A DNA stretch of 64,000 nt from Chloroflexota bacterium (GCA_902810745.1 CADDYW010000008.1:37400-101399), one strand, 5' to 3'; positions 27,243 through 37,243 are shown, numbered from the stretch's first letter. Translations and numbers: made by a program. Notes: generated from the sequence alone by a model not told the origin.

Positions 27243-28145
27243 ATGAAGCACAATCCCCGCGTCTCGGCGGTCATCATCTTCTGGAACGCCGAGGAATTTC
27301 TGGCCGAAGCTGTCGAGAGCGTCTTCGCCCAGACGTATCCTGACTGGGAGCTTCTCCTCGTGGACGACGGCTCGACCGACGCAAGCACGGCCATCGCACG
27401 AGCCTACGCCAATCGATACCCCGACCAGGTCCGTTATCTCCAGCACGACCACCACGCGAACCGTGGCCGCAGCGCCTCCCGCAACCTGGGGATTCGCTAC
27501 GCCAGGGGAGAGTACATCGCCTTCCTGGATGCCGACGACGTGTGGCTGCCGGACAAGCTGAGTCAGCAGGTCGCGCTTCTGGAGTCGCAGCCAGGCGCCA
27601 CGATGGTCTATGGCCGCACACAACGCTGGTATAGCTGGACCGGTCGTGCCGAGGATGCGCTCAAGGATTACACACCGCCTCTCGGTGTACCGACGGATAC
27701 GCTCGTGCCACCGCCAACGCTCCTGAGGCTCTTTGTTCGGCGGCAGGCGCCGACACCGTGCACCTGCAGTCTTCTGGTACGGCGCTCGGCGATCCTCCGC
27801 GTGGGCGGATTCGAAGACGCGTTTCCAGGGATGTACGACGACCAGGTCTTCTACGCCAAGATCTGCCTCCACGAGCCCGTGTACGTTTCGGAGACCTGTC
27901 TCGATCGCTACCGACGACACGCAGACTCCTGCCGTGCCATTGCGCGGCAGAACGGACAATACTACCCCGCGCGCGTTGCTTTCCTGACCTGGCTCGCAGA
28001 TTACCTGCTCGCGTGCGACGTCGACGACGCCGATCTCTGGAAGGCAGTTCGCTCGGAGACGTGGCGTGCGCGTCATCCGTCGATCGCTGCTCGGGTCGAT
28101 CGTTTCGCGAATCTCGCCAATCGGGCACTCCGGAAGCAGTCATGA
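27243..28145 (+). CDS. GT2 family glycosyltransferase
   Basis: About 300 residues. VSAVIIFWNAEEFLAEAVES, VDDGSTDAST and FLDADDVW define a GT-A family-2 domain. It is strikingly similar, residue by residue, to the GT2 half of the fusion at 24458, so the pair arose by duplication or shared recent ancestry. ATG 27243 is the last plausible start before the core; GTG 27231 is an alternative. Neither has a strong ribosome site. The stop overlaps the next ATG. Confidence 0.86.
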   Translation: MKHNPRVSAVIIFWNAEEFLAEAVESVFAQTYPDWELLLVDDGSTDASTAIARAYANRYPDQVRYLQHDHHANRGRSASRNLGIRYARGEYIAFLDADDVWLPDKLSQQVALLESQPGATMVYGRTQRWYSWTGRAEDALKDYTPPLGVPTDTLVPPPTLLRLFVRRQAPTPCTCSLLVRRSAILRVGGFEDAFPGMYDDQVFYAKICLHEPVYVSETCLDRYRRHADSCRAIARQNGQYYPARVAFLTWLADYLLACDVDDADLWKAVRSETWRARHPSIAARVDRFANLANRALRKQS

Positions 28146-29041
28146 GCGAGCGTGCGTTCTCCGCTGCCGTCGACTCTGGCCCGACCGCGCAATCGTCCAC
28201 GCCGCGTGCCACTCTCCGAGCCGCGCGGAGTATCGTGCTCGGCTTCAGCACGACCCTGAGCCTCACCCTGAGACGGAAGATCAGGCGACTCCCGATCAGT
28301 GCGCTGACCGACGAATACGCATTCTCTTACGGTGCAGGCGGCTGGCACTACTTCCGCGCATTGCTTGCCGAGTATGACCGGCACCCGACCGTCGATCCAC
28401 GGCGGACAACGTTCTACCAGTTCTTCCAGCACGAGCGTGTCAGGTCCGTTCGGTACCTCGAAGATATTCTCTTCTTCCACGATCGCGGCGGACGATGGGA
28501 CGACGATGGCCACCACTTCTTCTTCGGGACATACCCGTGGGGCGACTGGGGCAAGACCGAGAGCACGGTCGGCGGCACGCCCTGGGGCTATTATTACGAC
28601 CGGCTTCATCGTGCGCATACCCGTGATCTGTACGGCTATCGACGAAACCCCTGGTACGAGCCCGGCGACCCCTACCCTCTCGACGTCGAGTGGAAGCAGA
28701 CCATTCGTCTCTATCACGCGCTTCGCAGGGGTTATTTTCCCCTGCTCCACGGCTCACTACCATCGGTCATCCTGCTCGTGCGACGTGATGGCCAGATCCG
28801 GGCAGTACGTCGGAACGGCAACCACCGACTCGCGATTCTCGCTCACCTGGGGCACCAGCGTGTAACCGTGTGGATTGCTCCCGATAGCGTCGAGGAGGTG
28901 CGGGAGTCAGAGGTCGATGACTGGTATTACGTCAAACGGGGCATCTGCTCTCGCCAGCACGCACTTGCCATCTTCAACGCCTACTTTGAGCTGAATGGCC
29001 GAGAACGCGTCGAAGCTCTCGGAATTCCGCCGGCCTACTGA
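28142..29041 (+). CDS. Uncharacterised glycan-locus protein with ParB/sulfiredoxin-like motif
   Basis: 299 residues, no recognised enzyme family. Trp/Tyr/His-rich centre (YPWGDWGK, GGTPWGYYYDR). Near residue 220 is the motif R-N-G-N-H-R-L-A-I-L-A-H-L-G followed by VTVWIAP, like the G-x-H-R-x-x-A-x-x-x-L-G loop of ParB/sulfiredoxin-fold proteins, which bind or hydrolyse nucleotides. No signal peptide. ATG 28142 overlaps the GT2 stop (ATGA). Could be a nucleotide-dependent kinase or modifier of the glycan; function unknown. Confidence 0.6.
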   Translation: MSERAFSAAVDSGPTAQSSTPRATLRAARSIVLGFSTTLSLTLRRKIRRLPISALTDEYAFSYGAGGWHYFRALLAEYDRHPTVDPRRTTFYQFFQHERVRSVRYLEDILFFHDRGGRWDDDGHHFFFGTYPWGDWGKTESTVGGTPWGYYYDRLHRAHTRDLYGYRRNPWYEPGDPYPLDVEWKQTIRLYHALRRGYFPLLHGSLPSVILLVRRDGQIRAVRRNGNHRLAILAHLGHQRVTVWIAPDSVEEVRESEVDDWYYVKRGICSRQHALAIFNAYFELNGRERVEALGIPPAY

Positions 29042-29049
29042 GGTCAGGC

Positions 29050-30426
29050 ATGCGAATCCTTCAGGTGAGTACCGCCGACGTCGCCGGTGGCGCCGAGCGC
29101 GTCGCGTGGAACCTGTTCCAGGAATACCGTCGAGCTGGCCACCAGTCGTGGCTCGCGGTGGGACGAAAGCGAACCGCCGACCCTGACGTCCTGCTCGTGC
29201 GAGAAGCGGCGCGGCCACACCTCGAATTATCCCCGCATCGTGTGCTCACGCGGGCGCTGGACCCGATAGCGGCCCACAGCGCCTCGGCGCGGCGGGTGCA
29301 GCAAATGGTCGCCAGGATGTTCAACCTGCCGCGGTGGCTGCGGTGGCAGCTGGGCCTCGAGGAGCTCGACTTTCCGGAGACGTATCGCCTGCTGAGTCTC
29401 CCGCCCGCGCGACCAGACATCCTCCACTGTCACAACCTGCACGGGCAGATCCTCCCTGGAGGAGGATACTTCGACCTCCGCGCCCTGCCGTGGCTCAGCC
29501 GCCGGGTGCCGCTTGTGCTCACGCTGCACGATACCTGGATGCTCACCGGACACTGTGCGTACACGCTGGGGTGCCAGCGCTGGCGAACCGGGTGCGGCCG
29601 TTGTCCGGATCTATCCATCTATCCGGCGATTCGACGAGACGCCACCGCCTGGAACTGGAAGCGCAAGCGCGCGGCGTACCAGGGCAGTCGACTGTACGTC
29701 GCGGCCCCATCCCGCTGGCTGATGGAGCAGATCGAGCAGTCGGTCCTGGCGCCGTCGGTGGTCGAGGGACGTGTTATCCCCAACGGGGTCGACCTATCGG
29801 TGTTCGGCGTTGGCAATCGCTCTTCGGCGCGCCGAGCGCTCGGGCTCCCCGATCCAGCGCTGATCCTTCTATTTGCCGCGAACGGAATTCGCCGCAATGA
29901 GTTCAAAGACTTCCCGACGGTGCGCGCTGCATTCGACCGCGTGGCCGCAATGCTTGCCGCTCGCCCGCTCCTCTTGATTGCCCTCGGCGAGGACGCTCCA
30001 AGCGAGTACGCTGGAACCGCGGAGATTCGATTTGTTCGCTACGAGCACGAGGCGGCGAACGTGGCACGCTTCTACCAGGCCGCGGATGTCTACGTGCACG
30101 CCGCGCGTGCTGACACGTTTCCCAACGTCGTGCTGGAGGCACTCGCCTGTGGAATTCCCGTCGTCGCGACGGCTGTCGGGGGCATTCCCGAACAGATCGA
30201 AGACGGACAGACCGGTTTTCTGGTGCCGGCCGGCGATCCGGAGGCGCTCGCCTCCCGAATCTTCCAGGTTCTGACAGACGACACTCTCAGGAGCGCGCTC
30301 GGGACTCGTGCCGCGGCGGAGGCCCGTGCCCGCTTCGGTCTAAGGCACCAGGTCCAGACCTACCTCGACTGGTACGCGTGCCTGGTCGACGTGCGCACGC
30401 GTACGGCGGCGAGCTCGGGGGTGTGA
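29050..30426 (+). CDS. GT4 family glycosyltransferase
   Basis: 458-residue GT-B enzyme. MRILQVSTADVAGGAERVAW is the usual N-terminal strand-loop of GT4 enzymes. An inserted Cys-rich region (C-A-Y-T-L-G-C-Q-R-W-R-T-G-C-G-R-C-P) near residues 165-190 resembles the C-x-n-C inserts of colanic-acid-type (WcaC-like) transferases. The donor site reads ADTFPNVVLEALACG, with Asp replacing the first Glu of the E-x7-E pair. ATG start 9 bp after the preceding stop. Confidence 0.87.
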   Translation: MRILQVSTADVAGGAERVAWNLFQEYRRAGHQSWLAVGRKRTADPDVLLVREAARPHLELSPHRVLTRALDPIAAHSASARRVQQMVARMFNLPRWLRWQLGLEELDFPETYRLLSLPPARPDILHCHNLHGQILPGGGYFDLRALPWLSRRVPLVLTLHDTWMLTGHCAYTLGCQRWRTGCGRCPDLSIYPAIRRDATAWNWKRKRAAYQGSRLYVAAPSRWLMEQIEQSVLAPSVVEGRVIPNGVDLSVFGVGNRSSARRALGLPDPALILLFAANGIRRNEFKDFPTVRAAFDRVAAMLAARPLLLIALGEDAPSEYAGTAEIRFVRYEHEAANVARFYQAADVYVHAARADTFPNVVLEALACGIPVVATAVGGIPEQIEDGQTGFLVPAGDPEALASRIFQVLTDDTLRSALGTRAAAEARARFGLRHQVQTYLDWYACLVDVRTRTAASSGV

Positions 30427-30427
30427 C

Positions 30428-31468
30428 GTGCGTTGCCCATCGCTTTCCGAGCTACCACCTCCACCAGCCGGGATGCGCGGCTGGCCGTGGACAGAAGAAA
30501 GCCCCCGACTGCCCGACGATGGAACCTGGCCCCGCGTGAGCATTATTACGCCGTCGTACAACCAGGCAGAGTTCCTCGAAGAGACGATCCGATCGGTTCT
30601 GCTCCAGGGTTACCCGGACCTGGAGTACATCGTGATCGATGGTGGGAGCACTGACGGCAGCGTCGAGATCCTGCACCGCTACGCCCCCTGGCTCGCCGCC
30701 TGGGTCAGCGAGCCGGATCGTGGGCAAACCCACGCGTTGAACAAGGGATTTGCCAGGGCAACGGGTGAGATCTGCAACTGGATCAACTCTGACGACGCTC
30801 TTTTGCCTGAAGCCCTGGCGCACGTCGCTCGCGCCTACCGCGCCGCCCCGGGCCGCGCTGTTGCCGCTTCGGTTCTGAACTCCTACGAGATGGATGGTCA
30901 ACCAGCCCGGTTCGAGCTCTGCGTCCAGGCCAACCTCTGCCTGGAGGCTCTGGTCAAGTACTGGGAAGGTCGCTTCGTCTTCCACCAGCCCGGCGTCTTC
31001 TTCCCGCGTCACGCCTGGCTCGAGGTCGGTGGGCTCGACGAGTCGCTCAGCTACGTCATGGATTACGACTTCCTCTGCCGCATCCTGACCCGTGTCCAGA
31101 TCAGCTACCTCGAACAGGCCGTCTCCCGCTTCCGCCTTCATCCGGGCACGAAGACCGTCTCCCACCACCTGGAGATGTTCGTGGAGCGAATGAAGGTCTC
31201 TCAGCGCTACTGGGCGCGCGTTCCCGGCGTCGACGCGGGCGCGTTTCGCTCCTATGTGCTCGAGCACACGGTGCGTTACGCCGGAACCGAAGCACTGGCG
31301 GGTCACCCTGATCGCGCAGTGGCCTACCTGAAGACGGCGTTCGACGTCTCCCCGACAGGCACGCTGAGGGAGCTATTAGCTCAGCTTCACGCGGGTGTGC
31401 GGCGCCGGTTTTCGGCCACGAGAACCAGACAATCAACTCCGACAAGCCCACACCGGAGAGGTGCATGA
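30428..31468 (+). CDS. GT2 family glycosyltransferase
   Basis: 346 residues. VSIITPSYNQAEFLEETIRS, IDGGSTDGS and W-I-N-S-D-D with the following region (RGQTHALNKGFARATGEI) match GT2 transferases of the WcaA/PgaC-unlike soluble type common in EPS clusters. GTG 30428 follows the previous stop by one base. The last ~40 residues are basic and low-complexity. The stop overlaps the next ATG. Confidence 0.87.
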   Translation: MRCPSLSELPPPPAGMRGWPWTEESPRLPDDGTWPRVSIITPSYNQAEFLEETIRSVLLQGYPDLEYIVIDGGSTDGSVEILHRYAPWLAAWVSEPDRGQTHALNKGFARATGEICNWINSDDALLPEALAHVARAYRAAPGRAVAASVLNSYEMDGQPARFELCVQANLCLEALVKYWEGRFVFHQPGVFFPRHAWLEVGGLDESLSYVMDYDFLCRILTRVQISYLEQAVSRFRLHPGTKTVSHHLEMFVERMKVSQRYWARVPGVDAGAFRSYVLEHTVRYAGTEALAGHPDRAVAYLKTAFDVSPTGTLRELLAQLHAGVRRRFSATRTRQSTPTSPHRRGA

Positions 31469-33063
31469 TCGCCGCAAGAGCTGACGAGAAGCGACGACAG
31501 GGTCGGTCCGACTATGCCGAGGTCGTGACCCTCGTGCTGATGGCGGTTTTGCTGTCGGCATACGCGCTGATTCGATACGGCGGGCGGTGGGGTGAGACGG
31601 ATACGCGCGATTTCACCGCATCCATCCGCGCGCTGCTCGACACGGGGCAGCTTGTCCCCGGGTCACAGTACCACGTCTATCCCAACGGCTTTGGCTACCA
31701 GGCGCTCGCGGTCTTCCTCATCGAGCTTGGCGGAATCACCCTGTCGACGTTCCAGATCTACGGGGCGGCACTTCTGATGCCGTGGGTAGTGATTCCGGCC
31801 TGGCTTCTGTATCGAGAATGGACCGGCTCCAGTCGCGGCGCGACGTTAGCCACGGCGATACTCTTCATCCAGCCCGAGTTCCTCTTCCCCATTCTGCGGG
31901 GAACTCACGAGAAGTTCACGCGTGGTCTGATGCTGTGCTGTCTGTACCTCCTCATACGAAGTATCCGCTCGCGTCAGCGGCCGGAGCGATTCGTGGGGCT
32001 TGTTCTTGCCTTCGACGTCGCGGCCTTCGCTTTGATCACCTTCAACAACCTCTTCGGCTCTTCCTTCATCGCTGCGACCGCTCTTGCTCTCATCCTGACG
32101 TGGCTTGTCTTTCGGATCAATCGAAATCAATCACGTCCGACCGGCCGCGTGTTTCGGCGGCTCCTCTATGCCAGCGGCACGTCGATGATCCTGGGAATCC
32201 TCTTCACCGCCTACCTGTATCCACCCGCACATCACGATCTGCTGGTTGTGAAAGACATCTGGGGGCGTCTCGCGGCGCTTTTGTTGAATAGCCGAACGAC
32301 GCCATCCAACCCTTACGCGGTCGTCAGCATCGGCTGGATCAGCATTCCTGTCTACATCGCCGTCTCGATTGCCGACTGGATTCTGCTGTTCGGATCGTCA
32401 GCCATCTGGCTTTCCCAGACAGTCCGCTGGCTCCGCAGGGGATGGCAGCGCCTGGAGACGGATGCGCTGCTCCTTTGGGCATTCTACGGCGCATTCGCGT
32501 TCATGAGCGCGCTGAGCATCCTCGTCGACGTAAGCGGGGCCCTCTCGGGCAATCTGCAGCAGCGGATCTACCCGTCGTTCGCCATGGTCGCCGCGCCCCT
32601 GATCGCGAGGTGGCTCCTGGATTGGAGGCCGCGGGATCTCTCGTCGCGGCGCCTGGTTACTCGTGGTGTCTGGGCAGGTATGGGGGTTGTGGCGATTCTC
32701 TCCATTCTGAAGGCGACGAACGAGCCGCTGCTGAGCAACAAGTGGCTGTTCTACGAGCCTGGCGAGATGTACGCCCTGACCTGGGCCGATGCGAATCTCA
32801 AGGGTCGGCTGCTCTGGGTCGGCTACGATGAGCGTCTGCCGACTGCCTTCGACATCCGTACCGGGCTCAGACCGCTGAGTGTCGGGCTGATTCTCGACAG
32901 ATCGCGGACCGACGTCCGGGACTTCCTGGTCTCCAGCGTGACGCGAGCGCGCGCTATTCGCCTGTCGCAGACTCTGCCCGTCCAGGCCGACGATCTCATC
33001 ACCTTCGACGATGGTCAGACCCAGATCTTCCACCGTCGGCCTCACACGCCATTCCAAAGATGA
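31465..33063 (+). CDS. Polytopic membrane protein, GT-C-like
   Basis: 532 residues with about 9-11 membrane helices, an early extracytoplasmic loop containing E-T-D-T-R-D-F (residues ~47-53) and a C-terminal soluble tail of ~100 residues. The layout (TM1, acidic loop, many TMs, soluble end) fits a GT-C fold glycosyltransferase using a polyprenyl-phosphate sugar, but an O-antigen polymerase or ligase is equally possible. ATG overlaps the previous stop by 4 nt, and its stop overlaps the next ATG. Confidence 0.68.
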   Translation: MIAARADEKRRQGRSDYAEVVTLVLMAVLLSAYALIRYGGRWGETDTRDFTASIRALLDTGQLVPGSQYHVYPNGFGYQALAVFLIELGGITLSTFQIYGAALLMPWVVIPAWLLYREWTGSSRGATLATAILFIQPEFLFPILRGTHEKFTRGLMLCCLYLLIRSIRSRQRPERFVGLVLAFDVAAFALITFNNLFGSSFIAATALALILTWLVFRINRNQSRPTGRVFRRLLYASGTSMILGILFTAYLYPPAHHDLLVVKDIWGRLAALLLNSRTTPSNPYAVVSIGWISIPVYIAVSIADWILLFGSSAIWLSQTVRWLRRGWQRLETDALLLWAFYGAFAFMSALSILVDVSGALSGNLQQRIYPSFAMVAAPLIARWLLDWRPRDLSSRRLVTRGVWAGMGVVAILSILKATNEPLLSNKWLFYEPGEMYALTWADANLKGRLLWVGYDERLPTAFDIRTGLRPLSVGLILDRSRTDVRDFLVSSVTRARAIRLSQTLPVQADDLITFDDGQTQIFHRRPHTPFQR

Positions 33064-34178
33064 CACCTCGTGTCGGCTTCCTGAACTACGCGCTCGATCG
33101 TGCTCCGGGCGGCATTGGGCGTTACACGAGCGAGCTCACCCGTGCACTATCGCAAGAGGGGGTCTCGGTGACAGTGCTATGGGCGGGACGCGCTCGCGCA
33201 TCCGGCGTCGTCGGCATGCCTGGTGCTGGTCTTCTTCCGGGTCTGCTGACCCTTGGCCAGGCGCAGATTGCCCTTGCCGCTCGCCATCATCGACTGGACC
33301 TTGTTCACGATCCGACCGGTTCGATGCCGCTGCTGCTGACCGGCGTTCGTCGCGTCGCCACCGTCCACGACGTGATCCCCTACGTCCATCCCGAGACGAG
33401 CTCGACCCTTGACCTCCTGATCTATCGACTCTGGCTCCCGCTCATCGCGCCCCGCCTCGACGCGATCATCACCGGCAGCGAGTATTCTCGGACCGACATT
33501 ATTCGGTACCTCGGAATTGCGGCTGAAAAAGTGACGGTGATACCCGCCGCCGTCGGGCCCGAGTATCGGCCCCTTCCGGAAGAGGAGATCCAGCCAACGC
33601 TCGCCCGCCTTCGGATCGGGCGCCCCTACATCCTCTTCGTCGGATCGATCGAGCCTCGCAAGAACCTGGTGCGACTGCTGGAGGCCTTCTCTCGATTGCG
33701 CAAATGGTCGAAGCAATGGACTCTCGTCATCGTCGGAGCACGCAAGTGGAAGCACAGTCCGGTGTTCGAGATGGTACGGCGACTCGAACTGGAGCCATAC
33801 GTGCGATTTACCGGCTTCGTGCCCGACGACGATCTTCCCGTCCTCTACAGCGGTGCCAGTCTGGTCGTCTATCCGAGTCTGTACGAGGGATTTGGACTGC
33901 CAGTGCTCGAGGCAATGGCCTGCGGAGCACCCGTCGTCGCTTCCAGCACATCGTCCCTGCCCGAAGTAGCCGGCGATGCGGCCCTCCTCGTTGATCCCTT
34001 CGACGTGGCTGCTCTTGCCGAAGCGATGCGAGAGGTGCTCTCCAATCAGGATCTCGCCGCACGACTGTGCGCACGTGGGCTGGCACGGGCGCAGGAGTTT
34101 AGCTGGCGGCGAACAGCTCGAGAGGTCGCGATCCTCTATGATCGCGTGCTGAACGGTAAGGAGATCACGGGGTGCTAG
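33060..34178 (+). CDS. GT4 family glycosyltransferase
   Basis: 372-residue complete GT-B enzyme: [20 protein letters not shown] at the N-terminus, [13 protein letters not shown], then [20 protein letters not shown] and [18 protein letters not shown]. It is the best full-length comparison for the two GT4 fragments at 7866 and 12865, which align to its C- and N-terminal halves. ATG overlaps the previous stop (ATGA). It probably transfers mannose or a related hexose. Confidence 0.89.
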   Translation: MTPRVGFLNYALDRAPGGIGRYTSELTRALSQEGVSVTVLWAGRARASGVVGMPGAGLLPGLLTLGQAQIALAARHHRLDLVHDPTGSMPLLLTGVRRVATVHDVIPYVHPETSSTLDLLIYRLWLPLIAPRLDAIITGSEYSRTDIIRYLGIAAEKVTVIPAAVGPEYRPLPEEEIQPTLARLRIGRPYILFVGSIEPRKNLVRLLEAFSRLRKWSKQWTLVIVGARKWKHSPVFEMVRRLELEPYVRFTGFVPDDDLPVLYSGASLVVYPSLYEGFGLPVLEAMACGAPVVASSTSSLPEVAGDAALLVDPFDVAALAEAMREVLSNQDLAARLCARGLARAQEFSWRRTAREVAILYDRVLNGKEITGC

Positions 34179-35173
34179 AAACACCAGCCGAAGAGGTCCG
34201 TCCGCGAAACCTGCTGGCCGTGGCGCTGCCGCGGTTACACGTCGATACCGATATTCGTCTGATCGTCGGGGGCGCGGTCATCCTGGCCTTCTTGCTTGTC
34301 CTCGGAGATCGATTGCCTTTCCTCGAGCCCGTACGACTGCTACTCGCCCTGATCTACGTTCTCTACATCCCGGGCTACTGTCTGACCGGTGCACTGTTTT
34401 CCCGATCGGACGACCTCGACGTGGTCGAACGATCGGGCCTGAGCATCGCCTTGAGTGTCGCGGTCGTACCACTGGTCGCGTTGACGCTGAGCGTCCTGCC
34501 GTGGGGCTTGCGACCGGCGACGATTCTGGTGGGACAGGTTGTCGTTTCCGTGCTCCTCGCGAGCATCTCATCCTGGCGGCGGTCCCGGCTCCCAGCAGAG
34601 ATTCGATACCGTCCAATCGCCTGGGAATGGCACCCAGGATCCTGGTGGACCGTGGCCAGGTCAGCCGACCGTCGCGTAGTGGTGCTTTTCGTCGTTATCA
34701 CTCTCGTCATTGGAGCGACGATGGTCATCCTGGCAGTACCACCGCCGACGAGCTACACCACCGAGTTCTATCTCCTCGGGGCAGGTGGTTCTGCCGATGG
34801 CTTTCCGGTGAGCGTCAGACCAAACGACCTCGTCACCGTAACCGCGGGGATCGTGAATCGTGAGCGCGATGCTCGGACCTACCGCGTGGAAGCGTGGGTA
34901 AACGACGGATGGAATCCGAGCCACCGCTCCCTCGTCTTCCAGAGCGGCGCAATCTCCCTCTCGCCCGGTCAGGTCCGGCAGATGGCGCTCTCCTGGCGGA
35001 TGCCGTGGGCTGGCGACGATCAGGAGGTCGATATCCTCCTCTTCGTCGACGGCCATTCCGAGTCGTACCGACGGCTGCGCATGTGGATGAACGTCGGCGG
35101 CGACGGGACAAGCCGTCCGGCCGATGCTTCTCTCGTCTCTCCGCCGCAGGCGACCCTCCGCGCACCCCCGTAG
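34172..35173 (+). CDS. DUF1616-like membrane protein
   Basis: 333 residues: four or five membrane helices in the first ~190 residues, with the LALIYVLYIPGYCLTGALF block seen in DUF1616 proteins of archaea and Chloroflexota. A final ~130-residue extracytoplasmic beta domain follows (LVTVTAGIVNRERDARTYRVE). GTG start overlaps the previous gene by 7 nt. Function unknown; such proteins accompany glycan loci and may bind or tether the polymer. Confidence 0.66.
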   Translation: MLETPAEEVRPRNLLAVALPRLHVDTDIRLIVGGAVILAFLLVLGDRLPFLEPVRLLLALIYVLYIPGYCLTGALFSRSDDLDVVERSGLSIALSVAVVPLVALTLSVLPWGLRPATILVGQVVVSVLLASISSWRRSRLPAEIRYRPIAWEWHPGSWWTVARSADRRVVVLFVVITLVIGATMVILAVPPPTSYTTEFYLLGAGGSADGFPVSVRPNDLVTVTAGIVNRERDARTYRVEAWVNDGWNPSHRSLVFQSGAISLSPGQVRQMALSWRMPWAGDDQEVDILLFVDGHSESYRRLRMWMNVGGDGTSRPADASLVSPPQATLRAPP

Positions 35174-35245
35174 TACACACTGATCGCAGTGTCCACGCGG
35201 CCACGCGTCGGTCGGTAGAGTGAAGATCGGCGTCGGCGGGGATGC

Positions 35246-37231
35246 TTGACCCTGGAAAACGCAACTGTCGATGAAAGAAGTGGGTACTGGTGGGAGAAGA
35301 TGGCAGACCTTTCTCATGCAGCGTCGAAGGCCCGAGCGATCCGTGTCTTTCAGACGGGATCCTCTATTCTGGCGCAGCAACTGATCCGATTGTCGGCAGT
35401 GGCCGCGCAACGCGCGTTAGACCCTCCACGTCCAGACACCCTTGCCGCGCACACGGTCGTCCGACGTGGCGGGGTGGGAGCCTGGGATCGCGGCTCTGGC
35501 TATCGCGACGTTGCGCCCTGGATCTATCTATTTCTTCTGCTGGCTGCCGAGGTCACAGCCGTCGTCGTCGATGCCCGGCCTGGCATGATACTCGACGCGG
35601 CCAGTCTGCTGGCATTGATTCATCACGGTTCTCGCACGCGCGACGAGGACTCGCGGGCGCTGTTCTGGGCCCTGGCACTGGTGCCAGTCAGCCGAATTCT
35701 CAGTCTGTCGTTGCCCCTCGCGCGCCTGCCTGTACTGGATTCATACCTTGTCACCGGCGTTCCCATCCTTGGCGCCACCGCCATCGCGAGCCGAGCTATC
35801 GGCTACACTTGGGGCGATCTTGGGCTCTCCCCGCGATTTCGGGATCTCCCCCTGGCTTTGGCCCTCGTTCCGGTAGGTCTCACGCTGGGGCTGATCGACT
35901 ACCTGATTCTTCATCCGGAACCTTGGTCGAGCGCCCTGACGCTACAAGCGGCCTGGCATCCTGCCCTCGTCCTGATCGCGATGGCGGGCTTTGGCGAGGA
36001 GGTCGTCTACCGTGGCCTTCTCCAGACCAGCGCCACGCAGGCGCTGGGTCGCCGGGGAATGATCTTCGTCGCCATCCTGTACGCTTTCATGAACGTCGGC
36101 TACCGCTCGCTGCTGCATCTTGCGTTCGCGTTCGTCGTGGCACTCGCCTTCGCAGCTATCGCCTGGAAAGCCCGCTCAATTCTCGCGGTGATCGCTGGGC
36201 ACGCGAGCCTTGCCGTCAGCCTGCTTTTGATCGCTCCATTCCTGCCCGCCCCGCAGAGCTATGCTCTGGTGATGATCTTCGCGCTGCTGACCGCGACCGT
36301 GTTCTGCATGGTCGTCGCGGCGGTGATCTTAACACTCGCGCCCCTCGGACGCACTCCAGCGGTACTCTTGCGCGGGCGGCTGGCGATACCGAACGCATCG
36401 CGTCAGGTAGGGTCCACGGGGATCAAGATAGAAGGAGCCGCCACCCGACAGCCCCTCAGTCGCGGGATACCTCTGGCTGCACCTGCGTTCGCCGCGCGCA
36501 TTCTCCTGGCACGCGAGGTGTCCTATCAAGGACTGTTCCGATCCGTTGTGCGCGCTGCGCGACATCTCCTGCAGCTGCTCGCGCTCGCTGTTGAGCACGG
36601 GGCTCGCGGCAGTCGTCGGCTGCTCGCCTTGACACGGGACCCGGATGCCATGGCTCGAGTTGCCGCGCGGCTTCGCGCTCCCCGCTGGCGAAGCGACTTG
36701 CTCGAGGTTATCCGGACTCCGGATCTCTGGCTGGCGGTCGCGCTGGTACTGGGCAGAGACGTTCAAGAGTGGGTACGGCGAACGATGGCGGCACGACCCT
36801 GGCAGCCCGCGGTCGAGCTCGTACGCGCGATCTGCCGATTGGCGGTAAGCTCGGTGGACCGCGCTCTGCAAGAGACACGTCGAGGTGGAGCAGAGACCGC
36901 AGCTGCCCAGGGACAGAACCTCGTCACACTCGCGTCGCCAGCTATTCGGCTGATGGGCCTGACCGCCTCGGAGCTAATCGAGCACGGAATCGATTGCATC
37001 GACGCAGGGCGAGCAGACGAGGCCTACGTTTACTTCTCCAAGGCCGTCGAGGTCGATCCGGAAAACGTTCGCGCCTGGTTCTGGAAGGCGAAGACCGGGC
37101 GGACGCTCGACGAAATTATCTACTGTCTGGAACGTGCTCTCACGCTGGACCCCGGTAACCGCATGGTCGCGGCCAATCTCGCGCTTTTCCAGCGTCGACG
37201 GCGAAAGTGGCAGGAGTTCAGCGAGATCTGA
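35246..37231 (+). CDS. CPBP (CAAX protease/Abi) intramembrane protein fused to TPR-like tail
   Basis: 661 residues. Residues ~90-370 hold about eight membrane helices with the CPBP glutamate motif E-E-V-V-Y-R-G at 251-257. The second motif (F-x-x-x-H) reads F-M-N-V-G, lacking the His; the third keeps a His (GHASLAVS). Residues ~573-650 form TPR-like helices (DAGRADEAYVYFSKAVEVDP, ERALTLDPGNRMVAANLALF). The TTG start at 35246 is the first in frame; ATG 35300 is an alternative. Possibly processes or retains surface proteins; protease activity is doubtful given the missing residue. Confidence 0.7.
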   Translation: MTLENATVDERSGYWWEKMADLSHAASKARAIRVFQTGSSILAQQLIRLSAVAAQRALDPPRPDTLAAHTVVRRGGVGAWDRGSGYRDVAPWIYLFLLLAAEVTAVVVDARPGMILDAASLLALIHHGSRTRDEDSRALFWALALVPVSRILSLSLPLARLPVLDSYLVTGVPILGATAIASRAIGYTWGDLGLSPRFRDLPLALALVPVGLTLGLIDYLILHPEPWSSALTLQAAWHPALVLIAMAGFGEEVVYRGLLQTSATQALGRRGMIFVAILYAFMNVGYRSLLHLAFAFVVALAFAAIAWKARSILAVIAGHASLAVSLLLIAPFLPAPQSYALVMIFALLTATVFCMVVAAVILTLAPLGRTPAVLLRGRLAIPNASRQVGSTGIKIEGAATRQPLSRGIPLAAPAFAARILLAREVSYQGLFRSVVRAARHLLQLLALAVEHGARGSRRLLALTRDPDAMARVAARLRAPRWRSDLLEVIRTPDLWLAVALVLGRDVQEWVRRTMAARPWQPAVELVRAICRLAVSSVDRALQETRRGGAETAAAQGQNLVTLASPAIRLMGLTASELIEHGIDCIDAGRADEAYVYFSKAVEVDPENVRAWFWKAKTGRTLDEIIYCLERALTLDPGNRMVAANLALFQRRRRKWQEFSEI

Positions 37232-37243
37232 GTGTCGACGGGT

